64,000 nucleotides of DNA, taken from NCBI RefSeq assembly GCF_021556435.1, contig NZ_JAKGCU010000024.1, forward strand, positions 18,188 through 82,187, read 5' to 3'. The notes beneath the pieces were generated by a model. That model did not search any database, was not told the DNA's origin, and saw nothing but the letters and a program-made list of their open reading frames with translations. The stretch is from Gordonia tangerina. Lineage in GTDB: Bacteria > Actinomycetota > Actinomycetes > Mycobacteriales > Mycobacteriaceae. How positions within the stretch are numbered: the first letter of the stretch is position 1; every line of letters begins with the position of its first letter. This document shows, in pieces, positions 34,999-43,280 of the stretch. The translations under genes were made by a program, and so were the position numbers.

Positions 34999-35490
34999 AT
35001 GACCCACTACCCGGCTGCAGGACCGTCACCGATGCATCCACAGCCGCAGCATGATCCCGCGGTGCTGCGCAGACGAGCGGCGACCGCGTTGAGTGGCGCC
35101 ATCGTGCTGTGGCTGCTCGTGGGCCTGATGATCCTCGCGGCACTGGCCAGAGCAGGCCAATCCGCAACCGGGCAGGGTGTGAGCGAGCCGAGTTCGGGCG
35201 CCGAGGCCCTCGGTCGGCTCGTCGGGACGGTCGGATTCCCAATCGCCGCCGCCCTCGGCGCGATCCTGCTGCACCGTCGCCGGGCACGCCTGCTGCGCCA
35301 GGCCCGCACGATCGAGACTGCCAGCCATCACGTGCACGGCGTCCTGCCACCCGGCCACACCTACCCGCCGCAGCCCTACCCGGCGCAGCCCTTCCCGAAT
35401 GGGCGCATGCCCCCGCCGAGCTATGGGCCACCCGGGCACCTGCCGCCGACCTACCCTGCGCCGCCGCAGCACCACCCCGGCAGCCGCTGA
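34999..35490 (+). CDS. Two-helix membrane protein with Pro-rich tail
   Basis: A 163-residue protein: a short polar N-terminus, two membrane helices (about 30-50 and 72-90) with an Arg-rich cytoplasmic boundary (LHRRRARLLRQART), and a Pro/Tyr-rich tail (PPQPYPAQPFPNGRMPPPSY). Pro/Tyr-rich tails like this are typical of actinobacterial membrane proteins that bind signalling or division partners. No family is recognised. It lies between the Asp-rich gene and the FHA-ABC exporter. Confidence 0.6.
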   Translation: MTHYPAAGPSPMHPQPQHDPAVLRRRAATALSGAIVLWLLVGLMILAALARAGQSATGQGVSEPSSGAEALGRLVGTVGFPIAAALGAILLHRRRARLLRQARTIETASHHVHGVLPPGHTYPPQPYPAQPFPNGRMPPPSYGPPGHLPPTYPAPPQHHPGSR

Positions 35491-35599
35491 ACGACGGTCT
35501 AGTCCGACCGAAGCGGGAACATCTGTGCCGGGTCGCCGCGTCTGATGGGTGTCTACCACCTGTACCGGCGCCGTTTCCCGGCGAGATCGGAGATGTCTC

Positions 35600-37657
35600 G
35601 TGTTCAGCACCCGCCGCAATGCTGTTGCTGTCCCGCCGGCGACATCGGAGCACGGTCCGCGGCGACTGGCCGGAGGCCCGAACCTGGGTGCGCGCACCCG
35701 ACACTGCGTTGGGGTGACGCTGTCGGAGGTGTGCACGGTAGGGCGCGGCGCTGCGAACACGGTGTGCGTGGATGACCGGCTGATCTCTCGCACACATGCC
35801 CAGCTCACCCGCACCGCATCAGGTCTGCGCCTGCAGGATCTGCAGTCGAGCAACGGCACCTACGTCAGCGGTCACCGTATCCACGACACCTACATCGATG
35901 ACGGCGCGGTCATCACCTGCGGCAACACCGATTTCGTCGTCGACGGCCAGCAGTTGCGGCGCCTCCCCACCGCCACCAGCTCGAGCGGAGACGGTGTGCG
36001 CGTGGAGGGTGTCAGCCTCGTCGTCGATCGTGGGCTGCAGTTGCTCGAGGACATCTCGTTCACCGCTGCACCCGGCACGGTGACGGCTGTCATCGGGCCC
36101 TCCGGCGCCGGCAAGTCGACCTTGTCGTCGGTCATCGCCGGCTTGGCCACCCCCAGCAGCGGGCACGTGTTCTTCGACGGCCACGACGTACACGCCGACT
36201 ACGACGCGCTGCGCACCCGCATCGGGATGGTGCCCCAACACGATGTGCTCCACCACACGCTCACCCTGCGCCGAGCTCTGAGCTATGCCGCCGAACTGCG
36301 ATTGCCCCAAGACTTCTCACCCATCGATCGCGACCAGGTGATCGATGGTGTGCTCACCGAACTGGACCTCACCGCCCAGAGAGACACCCGCATCGACCGG
36401 CTCTCCGGCGGGCAACGCAAACGGGCGTCGGTCGCGATGGAACTACTCACCAGCCCGGCACTACTGATCCTCGACGAACCGACCTCCGGGCTCGATCCGG
36501 CCCTGGACCGCCAGGTGATGGTCACCCTGCGCCGGCTGGCCGATGCCGGCCGCTCGGTGCTGGTGGTCACCCACTCGTTGACCCACCTGGACATGTGTGA
36601 CCAGGTGCTGCTACTGGCACCCGGCGGCAAGACCGCGTTCTGCGGACCTGCCCACGAGGTATCGGAGGTGATGGGCAGCAGCGACTGGGCCGACATCTTC
36701 GGCTACGTTGCCGCCCACCCCGACACCGCCCACCACCAACACCGTCGCCGCCGCGGTGGCTCGGGCACCAACGATGTAACCGTCGTGCCCCACCGACGCA
36801 GCAAGCCGTCACCGCCACCGCCGACCAGTTCCGCTGCCCACCAAGCCAGTACGGTCGCGCGCCGCCAATGCCGGTTGATCATCGCCGACCGCGGCTACCT
36901 GGCGTTCCTGGCGGTGATGCCGATCGTGCTCGGTCTGCTGACGCTGGTCATACCGGGCGACGCCGGCTTCACCGTCGCCACCCACCCCGACACCGCCGGC
37001 GAAGCAGTGCAAATCTTGATCATCCTCACCATCGGCGCCACCTTCATGGGCACCGCCCTCACGGTGCGCGACCTGGTTGGTGAACGCGCCATCTACCACC
37101 GCGAACACGCCGTCGGGCTCCGCCCCGGCGCCTATCTGACCGCGAAAATTGCGGTCTACATCGCCGCCACCACCGGCCAAACCGCGATCATGCTCGCCAT
37201 CACCTACCTCGGCAAAGGCACACCCACCACCCCCAGCGGCGCGATCACCCTGACGGTGGTGACCGCGACGACCGCAGCGGTCGGAGTGCTCGTCGGACTG
37301 GCGATCTCGGCGACCGTGCACTCCACCGAACAAACCATGCCGCCCCTGGTCATCGCGATCATCGCCCAACTGGTGTTCTGCGGCGGCCTGTTCCAACTCA
37401 CCACACCCGTGGTCGCCCAGCTGAGCTGGCTATTTCCCTCCCACTGGGGCTACGCACTGGCCGCGGGCGCCGTCGACCTGCCCACCATCGCCCCGGCCGC
37501 CCCACAAACCCACGACACCGCCCTGTTCACCCCGAACCTCAGCAGCCTCGTGCTATCGGGCAGTGCGCTTCTGCTGACCGCGACCGTGCTGATCACCTAC
37601 ACCAGCACCCGCCTGAACCCGACCGCACGACGGCACGGACAGCGCACACCCTCCTGA
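35600..37657 (+). CDS. FHA-domain ABC exporter (Rv1747-like)
   Basis: A 685-residue single-chain ABC transporter. GTG 35600 has GGAG 7 bp upstream (an ATG-containing longer frame starts at 35549). An FHA domain (about 40-110; VGRGAANTV, LISRTHAQL, SSNGTYVSG) comes first and binds phosphothreonine. The ATPase domain follows with Walker A GPSGAGKST at about 166-174, signature LSGGQRKRAS and Walker B LLILDEP. About six membrane helices form the C-terminal permease, an ABCG-like order. M. tuberculosis Rv1747 has the same plan and is controlled by Ser/Thr kinase PknF; no kinase gene is present here, so a host kinase would be the controller. Confidence 0.88.
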   Translation: MFSTRRNAVAVPPATSEHGPRRLAGGPNLGARTRHCVGVTLSEVCTVGRGAANTVCVDDRLISRTHAQLTRTASGLRLQDLQSSNGTYVSGHRIHDTYIDDGAVITCGNTDFVVDGQQLRRLPTATSSSGDGVRVEGVSLVVDRGLQLLEDISFTAAPGTVTAVIGPSGAGKSTLSSVIAGLATPSSGHVFFDGHDVHADYDALRTRIGMVPQHDVLHHTLTLRRALSYAAELRLPQDFSPIDRDQVIDGVLTELDLTAQRDTRIDRLSGGQRKRASVAMELLTSPALLILDEPTSGLDPALDRQVMVTLRRLADAGRSVLVVTHSLTHLDMCDQVLLLAPGGKTAFCGPAHEVSEVMGSSDWADIFGYVAAHPDTAHHQHRRRRGGSGTNDVTVVPHRRSKPSPPPPTSSAAHQASTVARRQCRLIIADRGYLAFLAVMPIVLGLLTLVIPGDAGFTVATHPDTAGEAVQILIILTIGATFMGTALTVRDLVGERAIYHREHAVGLRPGAYLTAKIAVYIAATTGQTAIMLAITYLGKGTPTTPSGAITLTVVTATTAAVGVLVGLAISATVHSTEQTMPPLVIAIIAQLVFCGGLFQLTTPVVAQLSWLFPSHWGYALAAGAVDLPTIAPAAPQTHDTALFTPNLSSLVLSGSALLLTATVLITYTSTRLNPTARRHGQRTPS

Positions 37658-37842
37658 CGCTGGTCTTCTGAGGCCTGGCTGGCCCGACCGCTGCATGTTG
37701 AGCGCGTGTACCTTTGAGAACCCCGTAGGCAACGATGACAAGTCCGCAGAGGCCACCGCCCAGGTCCGACGTGCTGTGCAGGCCACCTCCAGCCGCTTTG
37801 ACCAATGGCGATGCCACAGCCTTTAACGCCTCCCAGTGTCCG

Positions 37843-37870
37843 GAAAGCTCGTGGACTCCACGAGCCTTTC
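37843..37870. terminator. Hairpin downstream of the exporter gene
   Basis: GAAAGCTCGTGG (37843-37854) pairs with CCACGAG and, after one extra C, CTTTC (37858-37870), loop ACT. The A-rich 5' side and T-rich 3' side suit a terminator. It lies in the otherwise featureless gap 37658-38010, nearly 190 bp after the exporter stop. Confidence 0.5.
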
Positions 37871-38010
37871 TCCGGTGCTGTTGACAGTGCGTCTCGATCG
37901 GGTTGAAGACATTGCCATTTCGGGGAGCACTGCCACAGCACGATCGGTGCACCACACCGTCGACAACCTACGTAAGGTCAACGCAGAGACTGTGCGCCTG
38001 CGCATGATTG

Positions 38011-38208
38011 ATGGAACTGGAAGGTCTGTTAACGGTGGCGTTCGGACTGTGGGTACTGGTTGCACTGCTCGTTGTGGTTGTGCTGATCGTCAGCGAAGTC
38101 GTCCGCCATAGAACAGAGAGTTTCCTCGCTGGGGCGGTGACAGCGGTGGCGAGTGGAATCGCAGCATATGTCGTTGTCATTTCTGTTCTGCTTGTCACTT
38201 CATACTGA
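38011..38208 (+). CDS. Small two-helix membrane protein
   Basis: A 65-residue hydrophobic protein (MELEGLLTVAFGLWVLVALL at the start) with helices at about 8-30 and 38-62 separated by SEVVRHRTES. There is no clear ribosome site before ATG 38011, so the call rests on the strongly patterned hydrophobicity. No family recognised. Confidence 0.45.
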   Translation: MELEGLLTVAFGLWVLVALLVVVVLIVSEVVRHRTESFLAGAVTAVASGIAAYVVVISVLLVTSY

Positions 38209-38362
38209 TCACGCGCGGAGATGCCGCCGGCGATACCCCGCGCCGAGGGCATGTCTGACAATGCGTCGGACGCATACAAGCCGATCGAGGCCCCAGAACC
38301 GACGACGGACGGATCAACGTCTCCAGCCGTAGCAGTCGGCGACCGGCCGCGTGGCAGACAGG

Positions 38363-38403
38363 CCGACGGCCCGCACCTCACGGTAGGAGGGGCGGGCCGT
38401 CGG
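38363..38403. terminator. Hairpin between convergent genes
   Basis: Perfect 12-bp arms CCGACGGCCCGC (38363-38374) and GCGGGCCGTCGG (38392-38403), loop of 17. It lies 20 bp after the stop of the minus-strand repeat protein and serves either strand. Confidence 0.65.
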
Positions 38404-38423
38404 GAGTGCAGCAAGGACGCAGC

Positions 38424-38738
38424 TCAGCGTGGCGCCCTGTCGTAGGGGGAGGTACCGCCCTGATGGCCGGTGCGCGCCCCGTCGGTGGGGGAGGTGCCCC
38501 TCTGGTGCGGAGCCTTCGTGGAGGAAGATCCCGGAGCCACGTCAGTGGGGGAGGTGCCCCCCTGATGCGGCACCAGCGGTTTGGCGTGCGTGGGCGGGGT
38601 GTAGACATAGTCGTCCGGGCCGCCCCCGGCACTCGCGCCGCCGGCGGCCAAGGCTGAACCTGCCACCGCTGCGGCCGCCAACCCCGTCACCGCGGTGATG
38701 CGCAGCCGGCGAGTGAACTGTCGTCGTTGTCCTGACAT
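38424..38738 (-). CDS. Small secreted protein with HQGGTSPTD repeats
   Basis: A 104-residue exported protein. ATG 38738 begins MSGQRRQFTRRLRITAVTGL with a hydrophobic core and probable cleavage near GSALAAGG. The mature part has three copies of a block HQGGTSPTD, HQRGTSPTD, HQGGTSPYD about 15-18 residues apart; the DNA of the repeats is also similar. No family recognised. Short repeat proteins of this kind may be surface-exposed or wall-bound. A GGGAAC ribosome-like site lies upstream. Confidence 0.6.
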   Translation of the reverse strand: MSGQRRQFTRRLRITAVTGLAAAAVAGSALAAGGASAGGGPDDYVYTPPTHAKPLVPHQGGTSPTDVAPGSSSTKAPHQRGTSPTDGARTGHQGGTSPYDRAPR

Positions 38739-38930
38739 AATGGGTGATGTTCCCTTCGTTGTTGGTTGGTTCAGGTCGGAGCAGTCTGTGGCGCAGTGCA
38801 TTTGACGCCAGCTACCCCCCTGGTCCCGATCGGGACAACAATGAGATGCACTCGACCGCCGGGAAAGTTCCCCAACGTCCACGCCAATTGGTGGCCACGA
38901 GTGATCCCCGTGCGCAGCGGGGCCCGTACG

Positions 38931-39218
38931 TCACAGCATCGACCAGGCGACCAAGGCGGTGACCAGAAGCGCCCACGCCCAGACGCCTAGTGCCAGCGAC
39001 CCCAATGCCCGAGCGCGCTCGGAGGCATGGTGGGCACCAGCGTGGTCGCCGGTAAGCCACAGCCCGGTGACGCGGGAGGCATGGTGGAGTGCGACGATTC
39101 CCAGCGGCCAGAAGAACACCAGAGCGACCCCGGCCCACCCGGCATGGGTATCGGGCATTGCCGGTGCGTTCGGGTCGGTTGTGGTGGAAGTGTCGGTGCT
39201 GCGTTGACGTGGATACAC
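38931..39218 (-). CDS. CD225/dispanin-like membrane protein 1
   Basis: A 95-residue protein from GTG 39218, which has GAGGAG 4 bp upstream. After a Thr/Pro-rich tail, GWAGVALVFFWPLGIVALHH and ASRVTGLWLTGDHAGAHHAS followed by ERAR match the CD225/dispanin signature (a re-entrant or first helix with F-x-W-P-L-G-I, a short loop, then a basic amphipathic part and a second helix, ALGVWAWALLVTALVAW). Eukaryotic relatives include interferon-induced transmembrane proteins; bacterial roles are unknown. A paralogue follows 200 bp upstream. Confidence 0.75.
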   Translation of the reverse strand: MYPRQRSTDTSTTTDPNAPAMPDTHAGWAGVALVFFWPLGIVALHHASRVTGLWLTGDHAGAHHASERARALGSLALGVWAWALLVTALVAWSML

Positions 39219-39417
39219 GGGGCTCCTCACTCGAGTCGGGGTCAGGCGACACCACGTGCCGGCGGCAGCCACCTCCGCGGCACCGACGTGAACGTGCGGG
39301 TGACAAGCGGATGGGGAGGACGTTTCGCGGTGAGGAGCCACCGCCGCCGCTCGGCGCGGGCAGAGATGACGCTGGGGTTGCCACGCGCAGCATGGACGGC
39401 CCCAGCAGGGAGTTCAG

Positions 39418-39771
39418 TCAGTAGTAGGAGTAGGAACTGGCCGAGGACAGGGCGGTGCTGATCATCACGGCGTAGAACACGATCACTGCGACGGTGAGGA
39501 CCGCCCAGATCGCCAGTGCCACCTTGCCGAGTGTTTTGGCGCGGCGGGAGGCGTCTTCAGCGGCGATGTGATCGCCGGACAACCACAGGCGGATCACATT
39601 CGACGAGTGAGTGAACGCGGCAAAAGCCAACGGCCAGAAAAAGATCACGGCCGCTACCGCCCAGCCGACGTTCGTGGCCGGCATCGGGACGCTCGGGCGC
39701 TGTGGCGCGGGTGGGGCCGCCGGCATGGACGGGCGCGGCGATGCGGACGGTGACGACTGAGAGGGATACAT
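39418..39771 (-). CDS. CD225/dispanin-like membrane protein 2
   Basis: A 117-residue protein; ATG 39771 has AGGAG 7 bp upstream. A Pro/Ser-rich tail of about 45 residues is followed by VGWAVAAVIFFWPLAFAAFT and NVIRLWLSGDHIAAEDASRR then AKTLGKVALAIW, clearly the same CD225/dispanin plan as the downstream neighbour. The WPL motif is kept, but the Gly after it is Ala. The last residues are Ser/Tyr-rich. The two genes look like an old tandem duplication and read in the same direction. Confidence 0.75.
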   Translation of the reverse strand: MYPSQSSPSASPRPSMPAAPPAPQRPSVPMPATNVGWAVAAVIFFWPLAFAAFTHSSNVIRLWLSGDHIAAEDASRRAKTLGKVALAIWAVLTVAVIVFYAVMISTALSSASSYSYY

Positions 39772-40237
39772 CGGGCAGCTCCTTGCTGTCGGTGTGGTGA
39801 GGTGAAGCGCATTGGCAAAGACGCACATGAGATGCCGGACCTCCGACCGGAAGTTCCACTGCCGCTGTGTGATCTGGCGCACACGGTGGTGTGTGCAGAC
39901 GCGCTGCGCGATAGAGGTACGACCAGCAGTCGTGGCCAGGGCAAACGGAACCGGGCTGGTCGGTGGCGGTCTTCATGCGGTGGGGAGAGGTCAGCGCAGC
40001 AGCGTCTCCCTGAGATGACCGGCGGGAGAGAATGTCGACAGGCCCCAGCCGGGTTTCGGTAGTGGAATGCGCCGGATGTCCGAGCGTCGGCGGGGCGTTA
40101 CGGGCTTGCTGGCGGGCGCGGCCTCGCAGAGACACCGGCGGGAACAATCGACGGTGGCCGTAGCATCAGATGCGTGAGTAGCCGCCCGCACCAGCGGGCG
40201 GTGACGCACATCCGTTACCCGATTGGAGACTTCGCCC
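39772..40237. other. Intergenic stretch without a supported gene
   Basis: Divergent region of 466 bp between the dispanin-like pair and the acidic-protein gene. The open frames present lack ribosome sites or motifs. It should hold promoters for both directions, but I see no clear -10/-35 pair or dyad. Confidence 0.4.
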
Positions 40238-40618
40238 ATGCCAGAGGAGCCGTCGCTACTGGCGTCGCTAGGCATCGATGTCGATGCGTTGCCACCACCA
40301 CCGGCAGGGGTGTGGGACCACGCGGTGCAGGCCGCGTTCGATCCGTCGGCGGCTGCGGACCCAGACACGGTGCCCGACATGGACGACAGCCCAACGCCCG
40401 ACGATGACGACATGATCATCACCGCAGACGACGACGCCGGCGACACCGATGTAGACACCGCCGAGGATCAACCCGGCGACGAGCCGCCGGATTTCACGTC
40501 AGTGGCTGCCGAGGACAACGACGTCGACCCCGGCACCCACACAGACCACCACGACGAGGCTGCCGCGCTCAGCCACGACGTCGACGGCAGCGATGACGAG
40601 GGACAGTACGATCTCTGA
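40238..40618 (+). CDS. Acidic, disordered protein upstream of an ECF sigma gene
   Basis: A 126-residue protein; ATG 40238 follows GGAG by 9 bp. It begins MPEEPSLLASLGIDVDALPP, then becomes extremely acidic (TPDDDDMIITADDDAGDTDV), with no membrane span or Cys. The first 35 residues look folded (PPPPAGVWDHAVQAAF). It precedes the sigma factor gene by 28 bp and is probably co-transcribed. It could be an unusual sigma-binding or DNA-mimic protein, but that is speculation. Confidence 0.6.
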   Translation: MPEEPSLLASLGIDVDALPPPPAGVWDHAVQAAFDPSAAADPDTVPDMDDSPTPDDDDMIITADDDAGDTDVDTAEDQPGDEPPDFTSVAAEDNDVDPGTHTDHHDEAAALSHDVDGSDDEGQYDL

Positions 40619-40645
40619 AATGGTCAGTGCGACGAGCGCACCAAC

Positions 40646-41215
40646 GTGGGGGAGTTGATGGACGAAGCGGAGCTACTGGTAGCGGCCCGCAGCGGCGACC
40701 AGCAGGCCTTCGCCGACCTCGTCGGCGCGCACCGCACCCACGTGTGGGCGGTGTGCCTCAACATCTGCGCCAACACCCACGACGCCGAAGACGCCCTGCA
40801 GAACACCCTGGTCGCGGCATGGCAGAACCTGCACAAATTTCGTGGCGAAGCCAAGTTCTCCACCTGGCTGCACCGCATCGCCGCCAACAACGCGCTGGCG
40901 ATCGTACGCAAACGCAAAGCCAACACCCACCTCACCGACTTCACCGACCCCGAACAGCCGATCCAGCTCGTCGACGACAACGGCAGTGCCGCGTTCGACG
41001 AACAGATCGCGCTGCGAGACGCAGTCCGTGACGCATTGGCCGCGCTACCCGAGGACTTCCGCGAAGCGATCGTGCTGCGCGAGTTCGGCGATCTCACCTA
41101 CGCCGACATCGCCGCCCACCAAGGTGTCGGCGTGCAGACGGTCAAGTCACGACTGAACCGAGCGCGCACCCAGCTGGCCGCCCGGCTGCGCGAGCATACC
41201 CCCATCCAGCCCTGA
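40646..41215 (+). CDS. ECF-type RNA polymerase sigma factor
   Basis: A 189-residue sigma-70 family protein with regions 2 and 4 only. Region 2: FADLVGAHRTHVWAVCLNIC, then HDAEDALQNTLVAAWQNLHK and FSTWLHRIAANNAL. Region 4: LPEDFREAIVLREFGDLTYA, DIAAHQGVGVQTVKSRLNRA. It starts at GTG 40646; an ATG at 40658 is possible but its GGGGGAG site is too close. ECF factors redirect RNA polymerase to a small envelope-stress regulon. No standard transmembrane anti-sigma gene is adjacent, which is unusual. Likely targets are genes of this envelope island. Confidence 0.88.
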   Translation: MGELMDEAELLVAARSGDQQAFADLVGAHRTHVWAVCLNICANTHDAEDALQNTLVAAWQNLHKFRGEAKFSTWLHRIAANNALAIVRKRKANTHLTDFTDPEQPIQLVDDNGSAAFDEQIALRDAVRDALAALPEDFREAIVLREFGDLTYADIAAHQGVGVQTVKSRLNRARTQLAARLREHTPIQP

Positions 41216-41381
41216 AACCGACTGAGGTGCGGTCAAATTGGTGGCCCCGCGCACAATCTTCATCCCCGGGGCCAGCGGGCCGGCGAGTGAAACACCAGCG
41301 CGGCCGTGCCGCACTGGTGCGACACGGCCGTCATGGATGGCAGATGACTGGTGCTGTGGGGGTGCGACTGTCCGGAGTCCG

Positions 41382-42098
41382 TCAGACGATCGAGTCGTCG
41401 AAGCCGCCACTGGTGGCGGGGTCTTCGGGACTCGGGCTGGGGTCGTCGCCGTAGGTGTTGCCCGAATCGTCGGAGTAGGAGTCGATCTGCCCGTCGCCGT
41501 CGTAGTCGACACCGTAGGTGTCGAGTTGCCCGTCGCCGTCGGTGTCGGCGCCGTAGGAGTCGAAGGTGCCGTCGCCGTCGGTGTCCATGGCGATCCCGTC
41601 GGCCTGGCCGTCGCGGTCGGTGTCGGCGACAAGGGTGTCAATCTGGCCGTTGCCGTCGTAATCGACAGCGGTGGCCACGATCTGGCCGTCGTCGACCATA
41701 TCGATCTGGGTGGTGTTGCCGGTCTCGTCGACGTGGGCGACGGTGTCGACCTCGCCGTCGTAGTCGGTGTCGGAGATGATCTCGACCCCGCCGTCGGCGG
41801 TGGGCGCTGCAGCGATGTCGACCAGGCCGTCGGCGTTGGTGTCGGCCTCCATCAACGTCACGTTGCCCGCCTCGTCGTAGTGCACAGCCACATCGTTGCC
41901 GGCGCTGTCGGTGGTGTAGCGGACATCATCCTCGCCGCTGGCCGGTGCGGGCTGCGCGGCCGCAGGCGCGTCTGCGGCCGGTGCGGGCTGCTGCGCGGCC
42001 GCGGGGGTGGCTGCCGGATCGGCGGACTCGTCATAGGGCCGGTCCGGGCTGATGGTGGGCTGGGCGGGCGTGGTGTGGGCTGCGGTGCTGTCCGACAT
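41382..42098 (-). CDS. Asp-rich calcium-repeat protein, paralogue of the 34-kb gene
   Basis: A 238-residue acidic protein; ATG 42098 has GAGGGG 9 bp upstream. After a Pro/Ala-rich N-terminus come about seven D-x-D-x-D-G-x-x-D repeats (EADTNADGLVD, DTDYDGEVD, DTDGDGTFD, DTDGDGQLD, DYDGDGQID), with the last four almost regular. It has a central YTTDSAGNDVAVHYDEAGN segment like the other protein's YLDAEGN. No signal peptide is visible. Divergent location, opposite strand to the sigma gene. Calcium-dependent folding or surface attachment is the family expectation. Confidence 0.72.
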   Translation of the reverse strand: MSDSTAAHTTPAQPTISPDRPYDESADPAATPAAAQQPAPAADAPAAAQPAPASGEDDVRYTTDSAGNDVAVHYDEAGNVTLMEADTNADGLVDIAAAPTADGGVEIISDTDYDGEVDTVAHVDETGNTTQIDMVDDGQIVATAVDYDGNGQIDTLVADTDRDGQADGIAMDTDGDGTFDSYGADTDGDGQLDTYGVDYDGDGQIDSYSDDSGNTYGDDPSPSPEDPATSGGFDDSIV

Positions 42099-42235
42099 TG
42101 CTGTTTTCCCCTCGAAATGATGTGTCAGGCGAACGTGTCGGAGATCTGATGTCCCCCGACCATCGTTTTGTTCCCGCCGACACCCTAACCGGTCACATCG
42201 ACCTACGCGTGAGCCGTATGAGCTGCGATTTCTGC

Positions 42236-42568
42236 TCAGGCGGTGGCGAGCTGGCGATACTGCGCCGCCAGGTCTGCGAAGTATCGGCGGCCGGCGGCGA
42301 CGTAGCGGCCGACCTCGGGGTTGGCGATGGCGTCGGTGCGTAGCTGGTGGGCCAGTGAGGCGGCGATCAGGTCGGCCACCACCGCAGGATCGACCCCGTC
42401 GGCGCCACCCCAGAAACGAGGATCGCTGTTGTTGAGCGCGGCCGCTGCTGCCCGCAGCTCCGCACACGTCGACGGGCAATGCGCACCCCGGCCGGCGACC
42501 GCCGCCAGATCGCTGACCATGCGCCGCAGCGCGGTGCGCGGATCGCCGCCATGCGCTGCATCATTCAC
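42236..42568 (-). CDS. Hypothetical helical protein
   Basis: A 110-residue protein from GTG 42568, with AGGAG 8 bp upstream. It is helical and polar, with two Cys (GAHCPSTCAELRAA) and a Trp-containing FWGGADGVDPAVVADLIAAS. No signal or membrane segment, no recognised family. It is in the same direction as the Asp-rich gene, 137 bp upstream, and could belong to the same transcript. Confidence 0.55.
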   Translation of the reverse strand: MNDAAHGGDPRTALRRMVSDLAAVAGRGAHCPSTCAELRAAAAALNNSDPRFWGGADGVDPAVVADLIAASLAHQLRTDAIANPEVGRYVAAGRRYFADLAAQYRQLATA

Positions 42569-42727
42569 GTGAATGACTCCTATCGGCTCGTGGTGGCGCA
42601 CCCACCGCCCGGTGCGAGTCGGGCACCATTCGGTCCTCGAATCGAGTGGGCGGCACTATTCATCATCACAGCACAGTCGGACAGACTCGCCACCCGCTGT
42701 GGCGGCCACCTGCACTGCGAGTAGCCA

Positions 42728-42769
42728 CAGATCCGGCCCACCACGATGGGTCGTGGCGGGCCGGATCTG
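42728..42769 (-). terminator. Strong terminator-like hairpin
   Basis: Outer arms CAGATCCGGCCC (42728-42739) and GGGCCGGATCTG (42758-42769), one A/C mismatch, then inner arms CCACGA and TCGTGG around a TGGG loop: 18 pairs in all. It lies 22 bp past the stop of the small secreted protein gene on the minus strand. Confidence 0.75.
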
Positions 42770-42791
42770 GCCGATGCTGCTCGGCAAGGGG

Positions 42792-43049
42792 TCAGTAGGG
42801 GCGATACACCTTGAGCTGGCCGGCGTCGCCGATCGGATCGCCGTAGCCCTTCCGTGTGAGGTCATCACCTCCCGGACCGCCGAAGTCCCGGGTCTCAACC
42901 AGATCGAGGATGCTGCCTCTCGACGATCCTTCCGGGGCCGGCAGGGCGCCGCCGGGATCGGCGGCGAAGGCGGCTCCGGCTCCGAAGGTGGCCAGGCCCG
43001 CAGCGAGCAGGGTGCCGGCGAGGACGCGGCGGATCGGTGTTGCAGCCAT
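42792..43049 (-). CDS. Small secreted protein
   Basis: An 85-residue protein with a clear signal peptide (MAATPIRRVLAGTLLAAGLA, cleavage after AAFA) and a 55-residue mature part rich in Gly and Asp (DFGGPGGDDLTRKGYGDPIG). No Cys. No recognised family. It has its own terminator downstream, so it is probably a single-gene unit. Confidence 0.6.
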   Translation of the reverse strand: MAATPIRRVLAGTLLAAGLATFGAGAAFAADPGGALPAPEGSSRGSILDLVETRDFGGPGGDDLTRKGYGDPIGDAGQLKVYRPY

Positions 43050-43280
43050 GAAACGGTGCTCCTATCAAGTGATGTTCGATTGCCACGGGTGTGGCGTATA
43101 GACACCGATCTTTGATACACGGAGAAGCCGGGAAAGTTCCCCCCGACGTCTGCGACCTACGCCGTGGGGCGGTGTCGCCGCGGTTGTGGGGTGCTGCGGG
43201 TTGTGGGTTTACGCTGGTGGCCGGTGCAGACAGTCACACCCGGAGTCGGCTTTGGTGGCTGTCGGGGGAGGGTGCGCGCG

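Noticed and set aside
41351..41779. Arg-rich plus-strand frame
   Set aside because: Antisense to the Asp-rich repeat protein; runs of CGN codons arise from GTC/GAC repeats on the other strand.
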